Origin: Branchiostoma floridae
Taxonomy: Eukaryota > Chordata > Leptocardii > Amphioxiformes > Branchiostomatidae
Length of the DNA: 60,000 nucleotides
Assembly: GCF_000003815.2 (NCBI RefSeq)
Contig: NC_049987.1
Location: 21,464,187 to 21,524,186, forward strand
Direction: 5' to 3'
Shown: in pieces, positions 39,401-49,708 of the stretch
Layout: each line of letters starts with the position of its first letter
How positions within the stretch are numbered: position 1 is the first letter of the stretch
Notes under the pieces: generated by a model
The model's database searches: none
The model's input: the letters and a program-made list of their open reading frames with translations, nothing else
What the model was told of the DNA's origin: nothing
Made by a program: the position numbers and the translations under genes

Positions 39401-42400
39401 ATTCAGGCTGTGTGGCAGAACTCATGCCTGCCCATGTAATCCTCCTAACCAGTTTGTCTTGGTGAGCGTCTAGGGTTACCTTCTGAAGTGGTCTGACATC
39501 TCTGAGGTGTCAGCCAACAATGTGGGGTCCACAAACCTGATAACACAGGTCCTTGGCAACCACTGATCTGTGCAAGGTTTACACAAAGGTGGGGGGAGCC
39601 TCCCTTTCTGTAAAGGTCATGTCTGCTCTGTAGGGGTCATTCCTTATCTCAGGAGTCCATCTCAGATTTGCTCAGGGATGTCTTGGGTTTCAGTTGTAAC
39701 TTCCAGGGCTTTTGGCTTAGGGAGATTTTTACTTAGAACTTGTGCATGTAATAAGATATGATTTGTTTGTTCCCGTTTGCCTTTTTTTTAGAAATCTAAT
39801 CGAAAAGTAATTCATTGTTGCATTTTTTAAATATCGTTACCACACTTGAATTCATAACTAATAGACTGTATGGATCTGCAATATTCTGTAACTAAATACA
39901 TAACTTCAGTTATGCACTGATAATTGTAATAGGCCCTGCAGGGTTCCTTGCACAATCATCCATGCTCTTGGTAATTGGTTGCAAACCAACAGTATTCTTT
40001 AGTTTCCATGTTTGCAAAGAATTTGTTTCCACACTGGGAACATGAGAAGAGAGCTCTTAGCAGTTTCTGTTTTGTGGGACTCCACTGACAAGTGTCTGCT
40101 AGCTGGTTCGTGTGTCCCTAGTTTACAGAGTACAATGTTGAACAAGTTTTCCGTACCAGGTTCTTGGTTGCAAAGGAACTGTACCATTTTGTCTCGCTGT
40201 TTGCAAATCCTTCAACTGAGAATGTGTTGGAGTGCTCTCAGAGCTCAATTTTGCAGTGCTGTATACAGCTGGTCAAAATCCATAGAACAAACAGAGAAAC
40301 ACAATCAATATCTACAATCAGCTTGCAGGGTGACAATGGGTATTCTGTAAGAAGGTAACAGCTGTCCTCTTCAAGACATACCTCACACCATTAGTGGGTT
40401 AGGTAACCGTTAACTGTAATCATGTGTTTTTTATGTTGTTAGGACATCAATTTTGACCACCAGCCCTTTGCTTAACCACCTTCTTTCTTCTTGGATTCTT
40501 TCTCAATGACTACTTAACTCCACCTTGGATTTCTTCATGGCAGTTTCCCTATAATTATGTATAAATTAAGAAGGTTGAATAAAAAATTTTCTACATCTTT
40601 TATATATCAAGCACCTGGTGTTTTCAGATTTTGTCCTTTTTGTTTTGTTATGATTGGTAGCCATACAGCCTAGAGGTTGTACTAGGGTGTCAACTCACAT
40701 CTATAGAAAGCAATGCAAAGAAAACACCATGATTTATGATACTGTAAATGCATTTAAGCTTGCAGGGCTTTATGGTAATTTGGTGGTAGCGGTAAAAGGA
40801 CTGTTCGAGTTTTAAGATCGCTGTGAATTGGCAACGCGAAAACTGCGATCATATTATGAACCAACACGGACATTTCTGCATTTACAGTAGTTGGATCTTA
40901 CAGGTGGTTCAATATGGCGGACACAATTTTAAGGTGTTTTTTATTTGTTTCTCCACAGGTTACTTCAGCCCCTGGCAACATGACGACCACGCCCTCACCT
41001 AGCGGAACGACGGCCACAGTCTCCAGGTAGGAACAGTCTAATGTATACTCAGGGCTCGAAACCCTTTTTTCTGCATACCTGCACTGGTGCAGGTAACATT
41101 GAAAATTACCTGCATCAGACAAATTTTACCTGCACCACTCTAATATAATGGATCATACTAAACTTCTAAAGGAACCATTGCAAATTTTTTTTCTTTTATA
41201 CTCAATTATAATAGGTTGTAACAGTCAATGCAGCAAATAACAATCCACATACACCTATATCATAGCTATAGGACGTGTATAAAACCCAGCACAGTGTTCT
41301 TGTGCACAGCTCCAATTTTACCTACACTAAACCTGCATATACAGGTGGTATTTCGAGCCCTGACGCACCTTCTTTCTTGGGTAATCTTCAGTCAAGGGAA
41401 AGCATTATAAGGCTTTCAGTCATGCAGGGCTCGAAATACCACCTGCATATGCAGGTTAGTGCAGGTAGAATTGGAGCTGTGCAGGTATTTCTGGTGTCTA
41501 CCTGCACCTAACCTGCACTGGTCCATGTACTGTGTTTTATTCATAAATGTCTTATGGTGCAGGTGTATATGGATTGTTATTAGCTGTATTGACTGTTACT
41601 ACCAATAAAGTATAAAGGAAAAAACAGCAATGGTTCCTGAACAATTTTAGTATGATCCATACTTCCTTAATTCAGAGTGGTGCAGATAAAATTTGTCTGG
41701 TGCAGGTAATTTTCAATGTTACCTGCACCAGTGCAGGTATGCAGAGAATAGTATTTCGAGCCCTGAGTCATGCATTTTCCAACACAGAAAAACTGCAGTG
41801 TTTGTATACTAGGAACAATTGTATGTGGATGACAAACACCTGTCTTTAGTTAGTTTAGAGGAGGTAGTCAGGAAATGTTTTATAGTCCATGTCCTGACTG
41901 TAGTCCCAAGTGTGCATCTCCTAGACAGACACTTGGTGATGGGTGAAATGAGAGTCTTACTGACAATCTTCGAGGATTATGCACATGATGAAGAAAAGCA
42001 ATTGTTTTTGTTACAAATCAGTGACCTGGAAAACTAAATCTTCATACCTGAAAATTAAGTACAGTCATACTATGGAAAACTCACCATGTTTTCTTTTTGG
42101 ATGATAAGATTTTTTAGGTCAAACTAATCTTAAGCTTTGAGGTCTTACCTAATAATTACAACCCTGGGTAAGAAAAATGCCATTTTGAGGAAACCCAAAT
42201 ATATGAATAGAATACCTTTTAGCATGACTTAAACCATGTTTTAGTAAGTAGTTCTGCTACTTTCATTGTCCTACATTCAACACTATCAACAGGTCAATAT
42301 TTGTCAGCATCGATGTTGTGACATACTTAAATCTACTTGCAGGGCTCGAAATTAATTTTTGGGATTAAGTGCACTGGTGCACCCAGCTTAAAAATTTGGG

Positions 42401-42897
42401 TGCACCAAATAATTTTGGGTGCACCACTTACTAGTAAATTTAAGTAATAACCAAATAATAAAATGTAGTTACAAGCTATCAAATTCTTAAACAAGTAAAA
42501 TGACAGACATTTTTACTATCTTTCTAACACTTAGATGTCAAGTATATGATGTATACTTTGATATCTTTACATACATAAACCTAAGAAAATATTTGGGTGC
42601 ACCCTGTGCACCCACAGAAAATAACTGGGTGCACAGCTCCAATTTTGGGTGCACCTGGGTTCACATGCACCCAGTATTTCGAGCCCTGTACTTGGGTTGC
42701 AGCCTATCAAATTTTGGCACCATAGTTGTCTGTTTCAGTCCTATTTTGCAGTTGTAATTTCCTCACCAAATTAAATTGACTGCTAGAATTCTTCAGACAT
42801 CAGATACCACAGGAACAACCTGACCATGTGTTTGTTTATCTCCTGTAGCCTGGTAACCGTTGCCCTGGTTACCGCTGTTGCCGCCATGCTGTCCTAA
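30456..42897 (+). CDS. 75-residue mucin-like GPI-anchored surface peptide, CD24/CD52-like
   Basis: Exons 30456-30566, 40959-41026 and 42849-42897 join in phase with GT-AG borders, giving 75 residues. Residues 1-22 are a signal peptide (hydrophobic core FAFCVVFALFVMYV, cleavage at VSA/Q23). The mature part, 23 to about 60, is almost entirely Thr, Ser, Pro, Ala and Gly with three N-glycosylation sites (N24AT, N33TT, N44MT). The end (LVTVALVTAVAAMLS, 61-75) is hydrophobic and ends at the stop with no cytoplasmic tail, as in a GPI-attachment signal; the small residues S52-G53 could serve as attachment site. The mature start QNAT resembles human CD52 (QNDT). NATT-AA and the tail resemble CD24. The neighbours UBXN11 and QRSL1 support this (see findings). 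Exon 2 cannot be skipped without losing frame. No expression evidence was available. Confidence 0.82.
30567..34047. other. First intron of the CD24/CD52-like gene, left part: no other gene seen
   Basis: The first kilobase is CpG-moderate, a likely continuation of the promoter island. The rest is ordinary AT-rich intron, with an imperfect hairpin at about 32875-32932. Short open frames around 31040-31404 have no coding features. Confidence 0.55.
34048..34985. mobile_element. Element of about 0.94 kb bounded by palindromic GGCTATTGACACAC repeats
   Basis: The left end carries three near-palindromic units, GGCTATTG(A/G)CACAC plus its inverse, joined by TGTTTA (34048-34140). The right end has two (34935-34985). 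Each unit is itself a hairpin. AGCGA occurs on both sides (34043-34047 and 34988-34992), offset by two bases on the right. No transposase. Confidence 0.65.
34670..34756 (-). mobile_element. tRNA-like sequence (SINE head or degenerate tRNA)
   Basis: On the minus strand it has an A box (TGGCTTAGTGG), a perfect B box (GGTTCGAGTCC) and then a T-run that could stop Pol III. The T stem has four of five pairs, but the acceptor stem does not close with standard spacing, so a functional tRNA is unlikely. Confidence 0.5.
35333..36403 (+). CDS. DIRS-like Gag ORF of the retroelement
   Basis: 356 codons. The N-terminal half is basic, disordered and Arg/Pro/Asp-rich. Residues about 250-345 (KLEHDQLTWDQFMAGEL and the following helical segment to RDLKRDFLRR) match the capsid-like region seen in DIRS/Ngaro Gag proteins. 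Directly after the stop, the next frame reads CAGYQQGTC, HVCKYC and continues to about 36621, the Cys/His tail expected in the same protein, so a frameshift or a second ORF separates it. GC and CpG content are far above the surrounding intron, consistent with a recent insertion. Family assignment is by recalled motif, not by search. Confidence 0.6.
   Translation: MVGAGKRKTRPPVRFGDYQLDDRYEWPDHASPRDCPSPVVSSLSTPMDELEDEIDHQLAEVSRSIERIQLNEARLREHDQQTKPKKTQRSPPPQTGDIRQDDVPRNSRVRMTSVPRAFSRDADPRTFSREFGHDGRGAPRKNPSRRPAHTDEYEHNRGYPSLRDIRSMNYLQDPFTSAERARAQPRQPPPGDTFGWDLDGDNNRRPRRQRDYSSPSDDDDKTYRGKRRLRSGLSRKSHDKVKREVSWPHEYVFSASSKLEHDQLTWDQFMAGELAIILSKDTDPRESHNRAQILQGIMLDIPHYTFKGIRNFYRTMLRRAEHALLDLDSPHTVALVRDLKRDFLRRTTTTSRPQSR
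37399..37492 (+). repeat. 94-bp direct repeat, copy 1
   Basis: Identical to 38142-38235, starting TGGCCTTTGACATTC and ending GTTGGTGTAATT. It follows the truncated pol-like segment. Confidence 0.93.
38142..38235 (+). repeat. 94-bp direct repeat, copy 2
   Basis: Identical copy 743 bp to the right, joined on its right to ordinary AT-rich intron. The B1-A2-B2 arrangement of Ngaro-type split direct repeats would look like this; a rearrangement is the alternative. Confidence 0.93.
39102..39357. mobile_element. ACTGTAAATGCA MITE, copy 1
   Basis: Inverted ends TACTGTAAATGCA and TGCATTTACAA. The interior has GCGGTGGTTTTAAGTTCG and its inverse. No ORF. Confidence 0.75.
40741..40889. mobile_element. 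ACTGTAAATGCA MITE, copy 2
   Basis: Ends ACTGTAAATGCA / TGCATTTACAGT are perfect inverses, with the same interior style as the copy at 39102. It lies 69 bp before exon 2 of the CD24/CD52-like gene. Confidence 0.8.
41050..41362 (+). mobile_element. CAGGGCTCGAAAT MITE, subfamily 1, copy 1
   Basis: Ends CAGGGCTCGAAA and TTTCGAGCCCTG, with subterminal ACCTGCAC.GGTGCAGGT palindromes. hAT-like ends; no clear target duplication at this copy. Confidence 0.8.
41425..41765 (-). mobile_element. CAGGGCTCGAAAT MITE, subfamily 1, copy 2 (inverted)
   Basis: Same family, opposite orientation to the copy 62 bp to the left. AGTCATG flanks both ends. Confidence 0.82.
42350..42688. mobile_element. CAGGGCTCGAAAT MITE, subfamily 2, copy 1
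   Basis: Same termini but with subterminal GGTGCACCCAG/GTGCACC repeats. TACTTG is directly repeated at both flanks. It lies in the second intron of the CD24/CD52-like gene. Confidence 0.82.
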
Positions 42898-44460
42898 GCC
42901 AAAGATGTCATCAGAGCTGAGCCATTCCACAAACCACCTGCAACCTTACAGCCAGGCCACCAGGACTTTTCTCACCGCTTCGACAGAGCAAGGACATTTT
43001 CTCACCAAACTGTATAATCTATGCCATTACCCAGCATTCCAGTTTCTAGGACAAGTATGAAAATATGATTCCAGGATGACCTTGTAATATATTCTATTAC
43101 CTGGCATTTTACTTAGTTTCAGGAAAAGATGATACCATTCCACCAAACATCCTTACAGCTTACACTGTTACAGCTTTCTAATAAGTGTTTTAGGTTCCTA
43201 ACAAAGTTGCTTTGGTTGTGAAGAATGTAGGCAGTGTACTTAATGTTTTAGGCCATATCTGTGACAATAGAGCACCTTTTAATTGCTCTAAATAAGTAGC
43301 TTTTGTTTCATTGGTGGTTTTGTTGTCCTGTGCTTCTAGACATTACTCTCATTTCTGGGTTTGTTCAGTAGGTTGGATGATCAACATGTTGCTCACTTCA
43401 CTGGTGGTATAGCTCTGTATTTGCATAGTCGTGATGTTGATATTTTGTTATTGTTTTTGAAGACATTTTATCTTTAGAGGTAAGACATTGCCTGGGGAAT
43501 GATGTGCCTATGGATGCCTAGATAGCCACTGCTTGCTAATGAAAAAAAGATGCATCCGTATCCATGGAAAACAGGGCTTTTGTTGCTTTGAATTTACAAA
43601 AGTGGACCATTTTGACTCTTCAGTGTTCGAGCCATCCAACTGTAAGACCCTGATCGGCTTTGATTGGTTGCCATAGCAAGGTCTCTGATTGGTTGTTGAA
43701 GCTAAGCATTCATTGGTTGGCGTAGCAAGGACTCTGGTTCGCAGTTGAAGCCATGCCATGATTGGCCGTTAGGAAGAAATTGTGGGCTGTGATAGGCTGT
43801 GACCAACATTGAGTGCTCAAAACAAAAAGGTACATCAAGATAGGAAGTGATGCAAAAGTCCTGGTTTCCATGGCAATGTGGATGTGAGTCTGTAAAGAAA
43901 AATGCTATTTTTGCAACCTGCTATCATGTGACGGGCTGGGCGGAAGGTGTGTGACTAACTTGATTTGGTGACAGTTAGGAAAGCCTCGGTCCCAGCCTTG
44001 ATTTTTGCTAACATAGCTTCTAGTTTCATACAGATTTTAAAAGGAGAAGGAATTAGTGCGATCAATATGATGACGCTGGTACTGGTACTTTTCAAGAGTT
44101 TATCACATTGTTTTGCATCTAGTAGCTATAGCTGCTTACAAAGTAGCCAGTCGCCTCTCAAATAGATGATTTGGACTATTCTAAAAATTGCTACAAACCA
44201 AAAATTGTGGAAAAATAACCTGATCATTCAGACACATTTAGACTTGAGCTTATAACTAATACAAGGTGTTTGACTTTTGCAATCTCCTGAATAAGGTGCC
44301 TACTATCTAGATTATGTACAAGCTAATATTTTCTTATAATCATCTGCTTGGGAGGTTGACTGCTCTGTGTGTTGTTGTGGTTAATAAGTGGACGACATTT
44401 GCTTGAATGTGTAAAATTAATCATGTGTATCTTGCAATAAAAGTTCCATTTCCCACAGTC
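42898..44460 (+). other. Probable 3' UTR of the CD24/CD52-like gene
   Basis: No splice or coding signal follows the stop codon. AATAAA at 44436-44441 gives a 3' UTR of about 1.55 kb, twenty times longer than the mature peptide. Several imperfect GATTGGTTG repeats lie at about 43660-43760. Confidence 0.5.
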
Positions 44461-45632
44461 TTGTTTGTGCTGATGTGAAGCCTTTTCTCCTACTTAATTG
44501 TCGTACAGAAATGTTTCTTTTGATCCTCGCACAAATAGAAGGATAAAAATTGAAAAAATCTGATGTAATAGAAGGCACTATCCATGTAGTCTACCTGCAA
44601 AACTTGTGTTATGATATAGATTATAACAGCTCTTTCTACATAGTCCATACCCTTTTGAGGCCATAGGGGCATTGGGTTCCTATCTGTGTCGGGGGCACGA
44701 TACTGGAAAATGAAGCCCATCCATCTTAATCCCAAACTTTTTATTCTCGATATTCATATTATACCCTATTTTTTATTGCATTTCTTTTGGGACGAGTTGC
44801 CAAGTTAATATAATAGTTTTACAGGCAAGGTGAACCTGTTTCTTACATTTATAACATACCTGAGGCCATATAAAGATGATATATCGTATGAAATACTGAT
44901 GCTCATCGATTTTGGCAGGCTTCCTGGAGAAAAAAGCGACCCCTGCCCTTTCAACAGATGGGCAATAATAAAGCGGAGCCATCCTAGCAGCAAGTTGCCA
45001 CAAATCAAAATTTCACAGCAAGCCTATCCCAGAACTCTAGAGGAAAAGAACATCATATCTATGGTGAAACTGTTGAAAAATGAGATTTGGGTTCGGCAGA
45101 ATGTCACACATATACTGATATAGAACTAAAATTCTGCAGTCTGGCTGATAGTAGTGGTGCAAATGTAGATGTCACCATAAGTCTTTCATGTAGCACCTAC
45201 AGAACTGATGTATTGAAAATTGGAACTGCATGATTTTTCTCAACCTAGCATGAGATATGGTTTCAGCCAAATGTCATTCGTAACATCAAGATAGTACAGG
45301 CTGAGCGATAGGGCTGGAGGCCTTCCTGAAATGAATGAACAAATTGTCATGCCAATTAATTACTCTCCAACTCCAAGCAGAGGTTGAGTCGCGTAGATAT
45401 AGTAGTAGTCGGAAAAATTACACCAGCGCNNNNNNNNNNNNNNNNNNNNNNNNNNNNNNNNNNNNNNNNNNNNNNNNNNNNNNNNNNNNNNNNNNNNNNN
45501 NNNNNNNNNNNNNNNNNNNNNNNNNNNNNATAAAGTTCCTAAACGGGGAACATGCGGCTCCAGCGTCTTTTCTGAAGATGTGGCGTAAGTGTGAACGGTT
45601 GGCTGAGGTCTCCTTCTCCACATATATCTAAA
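44461..45632. other. Intergenic, includes assembly gap 45430-45529
   Basis: No supported gene. Short open frames on both strands (44800-45120) overlap each other and lack family signals. The 100-N gap at 45430-45529 hides sequence of unknown length. Confidence 0.6.
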
Positions 45633-45991
45633 AATTGTAAAATGGTTGGGGTAAATGTAGGGGCTAGTCCAGAACATAAAGAATAAAAAGTTTTCAGCTT
45701 GAAAAAAGTACAAAAACATTATTACTGTACAGTAACAGCACCTGTTTGTTAAAAATTACAAAAGTAGTGCCAGTTTTTATGTTTGTCCCATTCTTCATGA
45801 ATGAAAAATATAACTTCAATAATAATACCCACACTTTAGGGAGATTATAATATAAAGGCCAATTTGCTACACCAGAAAGTTGGTGAATGGTTTCATTAAT
45901 GGTGAAAATTTGCTGAGTGGTAATTTTTTTTTTTTTTCCAAAAAATAGGAGCGAGCGAATCCGTGAACCAAGAAATTAAATTGGTGTGGCC
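45633..45991. mobile_element. Harbinger-like MITE, copy A (left end lost)
   Basis: The right terminus ATTAAATTGGTGTGGCC, followed by TTA, and internal blocks (TGTTACTGTACAGTAA, TTTTCAGCTTGAAAAAAGTA) match the intact copy at 46648-47004 in reverse. The left inverted end is not found. Confidence 0.7.
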
Positions 45992-46647
45992 TTAGCCAAC
46001 TGATGGTTCAGACAGGACAGCTCTATCTGGGTTTGGCAGGCTTCCCAGTTTCCTGGAGTAAGCAGGAAGGAAGAGATAAAATTGAAGGCACGGCCCCGAA
46101 ATTAATGAGCAGAGATAAGACAAATTTCCTGTTACAAAATCACATTGTGTTGACATGTTTCATTTTTTTCTTTTCATGAGAGGGGAGCAAAGGGGAAAGT
46201 GCCAAAGATGATTATCTTACCTTCCCCTTTCACAGTGCTGAGGTTTGGAAACTTTGGTGTGAAAATGGGGAAATCTGAATGAAGGCTGTCAGAGGATAAA
46301 ATTGCAGTCAGACAGGTTGATAGCTGGTTATGATTACCTGTAGACTTACATGGTGAGAACAAGTCCCAGAATTGCAAGTGGGCAATCAGCATTTTCCACC
46401 TTTGGCAGCTGATTGTTACCCAATATTACATTGTACATTTATGGCTGAAAATATAGGGGCAGTATTCCTGAATCCTACAGTGTTTGTCTTCAGGCTAGTT
46501 CTTCAAACAGAGCTAGGTAAAGATTTGGACATTATTTAAGGCATCAGACTTTCCATTTTCTCAGGCTTTCTTTTTGTCTGCATGCCTCACAAAATAGAAA
46601 GCCAGATCAAAATGCATAATGCACGTCCATAACAAGCTGGAGCCTAA
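45992..46647. other. Intergenic spacer: nothing recognised
   Basis: AT-rich sequence between the two Harbinger-like copies, without gene or clear repeat. Confidence 0.5.
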
Positions 46648-47004
46648 GGCCACACCAATTTAATTTCTTGGTTCACGGATTCGCTCGCTCCTATTTTTTG
46701 GAGAAAAAAAATAAAAATAAAAATTACCTCTCAGCAAATTTTCACCATTAATGAAACCATTCACCAACTTTCTGGTGTAGCAAACATAAAAACTGACACT
46801 TCTTATGTAATTTTCAATGAACAGGTGCTGTTACTGTACAGTAATAGTGTTTTTGTACTTTTTTCAAGCTGAAAACTTTTTATTCTTTGTGTTTTGGATT
46901 AGCCCTTACCTTTACCCCAATCATTTTACAATTTTTATTTCGCCCTCTCGCTCCATATTTTTTATGAAAAAATCCGTGAACCAAGAAATTAAATTGGTGT
47001 GGCC
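46648..47004. mobile_element. Harbinger-like MITE, copy B, 357 bp, TAA duplication
   Basis: TAA flanks both ends (46645-46647 and 47005-47007). Inverted ends start GGCCACACCAATTTAATTTC and continue for over 30 bp (TTGGTTCACGGATT). A TWA target with GGCC ends is the PIF/Harbinger pattern. Confidence 0.85.
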
Positions 47005-47127
47005 TAACCTACGCTTAGAGTGTAGGCAAGTCTGATAGTGATACATGTAAGTACATGTAGCTATTACATTTCCTATGGCAAGAGACAAACATCATTCCAG
47101 CAGGTCCATCTTGTAGATTCATGGTTT

Positions 47128-47542
47128 TTATTTATTTATTTTTATTTTATTTTTATTTATTTGCCAATGATACAACTCATTACACGGATCTGCCTAGGCA
47201 GCTTTGGGCTGGTAGCGGCAGATCCACAGAGGTTTGTTGTTTGGAGTTTCCGTCTCCTAGGAGGACTTCCGACCAAGGATGCAAGGGGTTCCTCCTACCC
47301 CTGACTCATGTGTCATGGCGGGTGCGTCATGCCCGAACATGCCCCTATGGCCTTTCACCACCACAAAGGCCTGTCACTGCCACTAGCCGCAGCTATGTAC
47401 TCATTTACACCTGAGTTAGGTGAGGAAAGTCGTGTAAAGTGCCTTTCCCAAGGGCACAAGATCGGTGACACGGCAAGCGGATTTGAACCCGGGACCTCTC
47501 GGGCCTGAGACCAACGCGCTCCCGATCGTGCCACGCGGTCCC
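47128..47542 (-). mobile_element. tRNA-derived SINE
   Basis: On the minus strand it begins GGGACCGCGTGGC with a B box GGGTTCAAATCC (47479-47490), then a body containing GGAAAGGCACTTTACACGAC, and ends in an A-rich (TAAA)n tail (plus-strand TTTATTT run at 47128-47163). Confidence 0.8.
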
Positions 47543-49708
47543 ACAACATTTGCCTTAACCAATTTCCCAGATACAGTAAAGGATCAGTCAGAATGACTGC
47601 ACCTGTACACGTGTAGCTGAGGAGTAAGTTTATAGAGCTTATCAGACCACAGTATTTTTCCGTGACTTAGTGGTGAGCTCTTAATGCAGATCAGGAACCG
47701 GTTGAGGTTGGAATATGAGATAAAGACCACATTATCTATTTTGAGTGAAGTAGCAGATGGTTGGTAGGAAAAAATTAGACTAGGTACCATCCTACAAATG
47801 TACGTCGTGTATTACTAGTACATGTGTAAGGAAGTAGCGTGGAACGGTATAGGAGCCTAGGTATAACCAGGTTGGCCAGGGAAAACTTGTAGAAACTACA
47901 TAAAACATATGAAGAATCCAAAACCAAGGAATTTCTACAACAGCCCCCCTTTGTTAGACCCTGATACTGCTGTGGCAGTGGCTGTGATTTTTAGAATTAG
48001 CCCTCTCGACCAAAACTTCTGCTTAGAGAATGTCACAAAAGATGCACTTATGGCTTGACACTGCCCCTCATCAAAAACAAAAGAAATTCGTAATTCTTGG
48101 AGATGCGGGATTGACATTTGCATACTAATGGTTAAAACTATAACTTCAAAGGTTAAAAGTATAACTTCAAGTATACTTCATAACCTTCACCCTACTGCCT
48201 AACCCATAACCAACAAATTTGGTTCCAAAAGGCCACCTCAGCCAGGAGACCAGCAAACTCCCATAAAGGTCTCAGTTTCATGGAACCGATCCAAGAAACA
48301 ACCAATGAGAAGGCAGAGAGTGGAGACACCGAGGAGTTATGTTGCTATTTTCACCTCTAAAATAAAGTTTGACCTTTAGTGGACATTGTTCATTTGAGCT
48401 CTTCACCCTTTTCAGATGCACACTACGTGCTCAGAGTATCTCCTATCCCACAAAGGCTGTATATAGATGGGATGCCTCCCAGTTGAATCATCACCAGGGC
48501 CACCAAACCAATTTATATTCTTTGATTCCTGGATACAAATAATGCTGGACAGGAAGATCATTTCCCGATTGCATGTTCATGTTCTAAAAGATCCTGTTTT
48601 TTACAATGTTGGATCAGAAAATGGCTCATGACCTAAAATGACCAGATTGAAATTGCAGCTTTGGTAGCTACAAAGTTCCAAGCATGTGTATGCCTCTACA
48701 ATTTTGTCTCTTTTTTTCAATGTAGTCAATACTTCTGCCAAACATGCAGGTTCAACCGTTGTATTTTCTATGTAGTCTCACCCTTTCTTTTGGCTTAATA
48801 TTACCTCTACTGAGGAAGTTTTGTTCTGAAAAACAGCTGGAGCCTAACCTCTGCTTGGAGAGTATTTCCCTTCTGCATTTTCAGCCCCCCTAAAAAGCGC
48901 AGCCACCTGTCTACATCAGCTGACAATGATGAGGTGTACCTGGCTTGTGACTTCTAAATTATTTATTCCTGGCGTCCATGTTGGTGAGCAGACATACATT
49001 TTGTACTATCGAGTCATCATGATGATGATTACTCATGGTCATCAATGATGAATAACGTTAACCATAAAGTACAATGATAGATAACCACGAGGTTCCGCCA
49101 GGAATTATATGCATGTCTACACAGTTTAAGATTGTTGTCTAAAGTAAACGTGACAAGAATTGCTGAATATTAACGCTAGTTCTCCTTAATTCACGCGGGT
49201 AACCTATATCCGTTGCTTACTTTTCTCCTAGCAGTTAACTTCAGAATTTATCCCCATGCTCCAGATAACCTGTCATGATGTCATAAACTAAAGATATGCT
49301 ACCCCAGGGATTTTACTTAAGCCATATCAATGCCAAAACACCCACTCTGTAGACTCTAAATCAAAGCTCATAATACCCTGATGATAAAGACATGTTTGCC
49401 TCTGTGACTTAACTTAAACCTTATCAATTTCTACATTCCTCTCTTGGGTCTAAATCCATGGATGTCTTAGGGCATGACACCAATGAAAATAATCTGTGTA
49501 ATTATATAAATTTCTGTTTGATTTCAATTTCTGCCCTTCTTCTCTTGCATCTTGATCACTCTTGTGTCTTCATCTGTTAAAGAGAGGCCCTGATTCGTTC
49601 ACACTAGTACGGTTACATAGTGTATTACATGTATTACCAAATACATCACTGCAACTGTATGAATTGCACGAACAGCTTCCTTGGTTTAAACAAGGTGTTT
49701 TTTTAACC
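47543..49708. other. Intergenic: nothing recognised
   Basis: AT-rich intergenic sequence without supported exon, RNA gene or bounded element. An imperfect ATGATGATGATTACTCATGG palindromic patch lies near 49018. Confidence 0.5.

Larger units (their letters stand above)
38236..40958. other. First intron of the CD24/CD52-like gene, right part: only MITEs
   Basis: AT-rich intron containing two copies of the ACTGTAAATGCA MITE family (listed separately). No other gene or exon supported. Confidence 0.55.

Noticed and set aside
44773-45123. Possible exon pair on either strand near 44.8-45.1 kb
   Set aside because: Frames on the two strands overlap fully, neither resembles a family, and no consistent splice sites were found.
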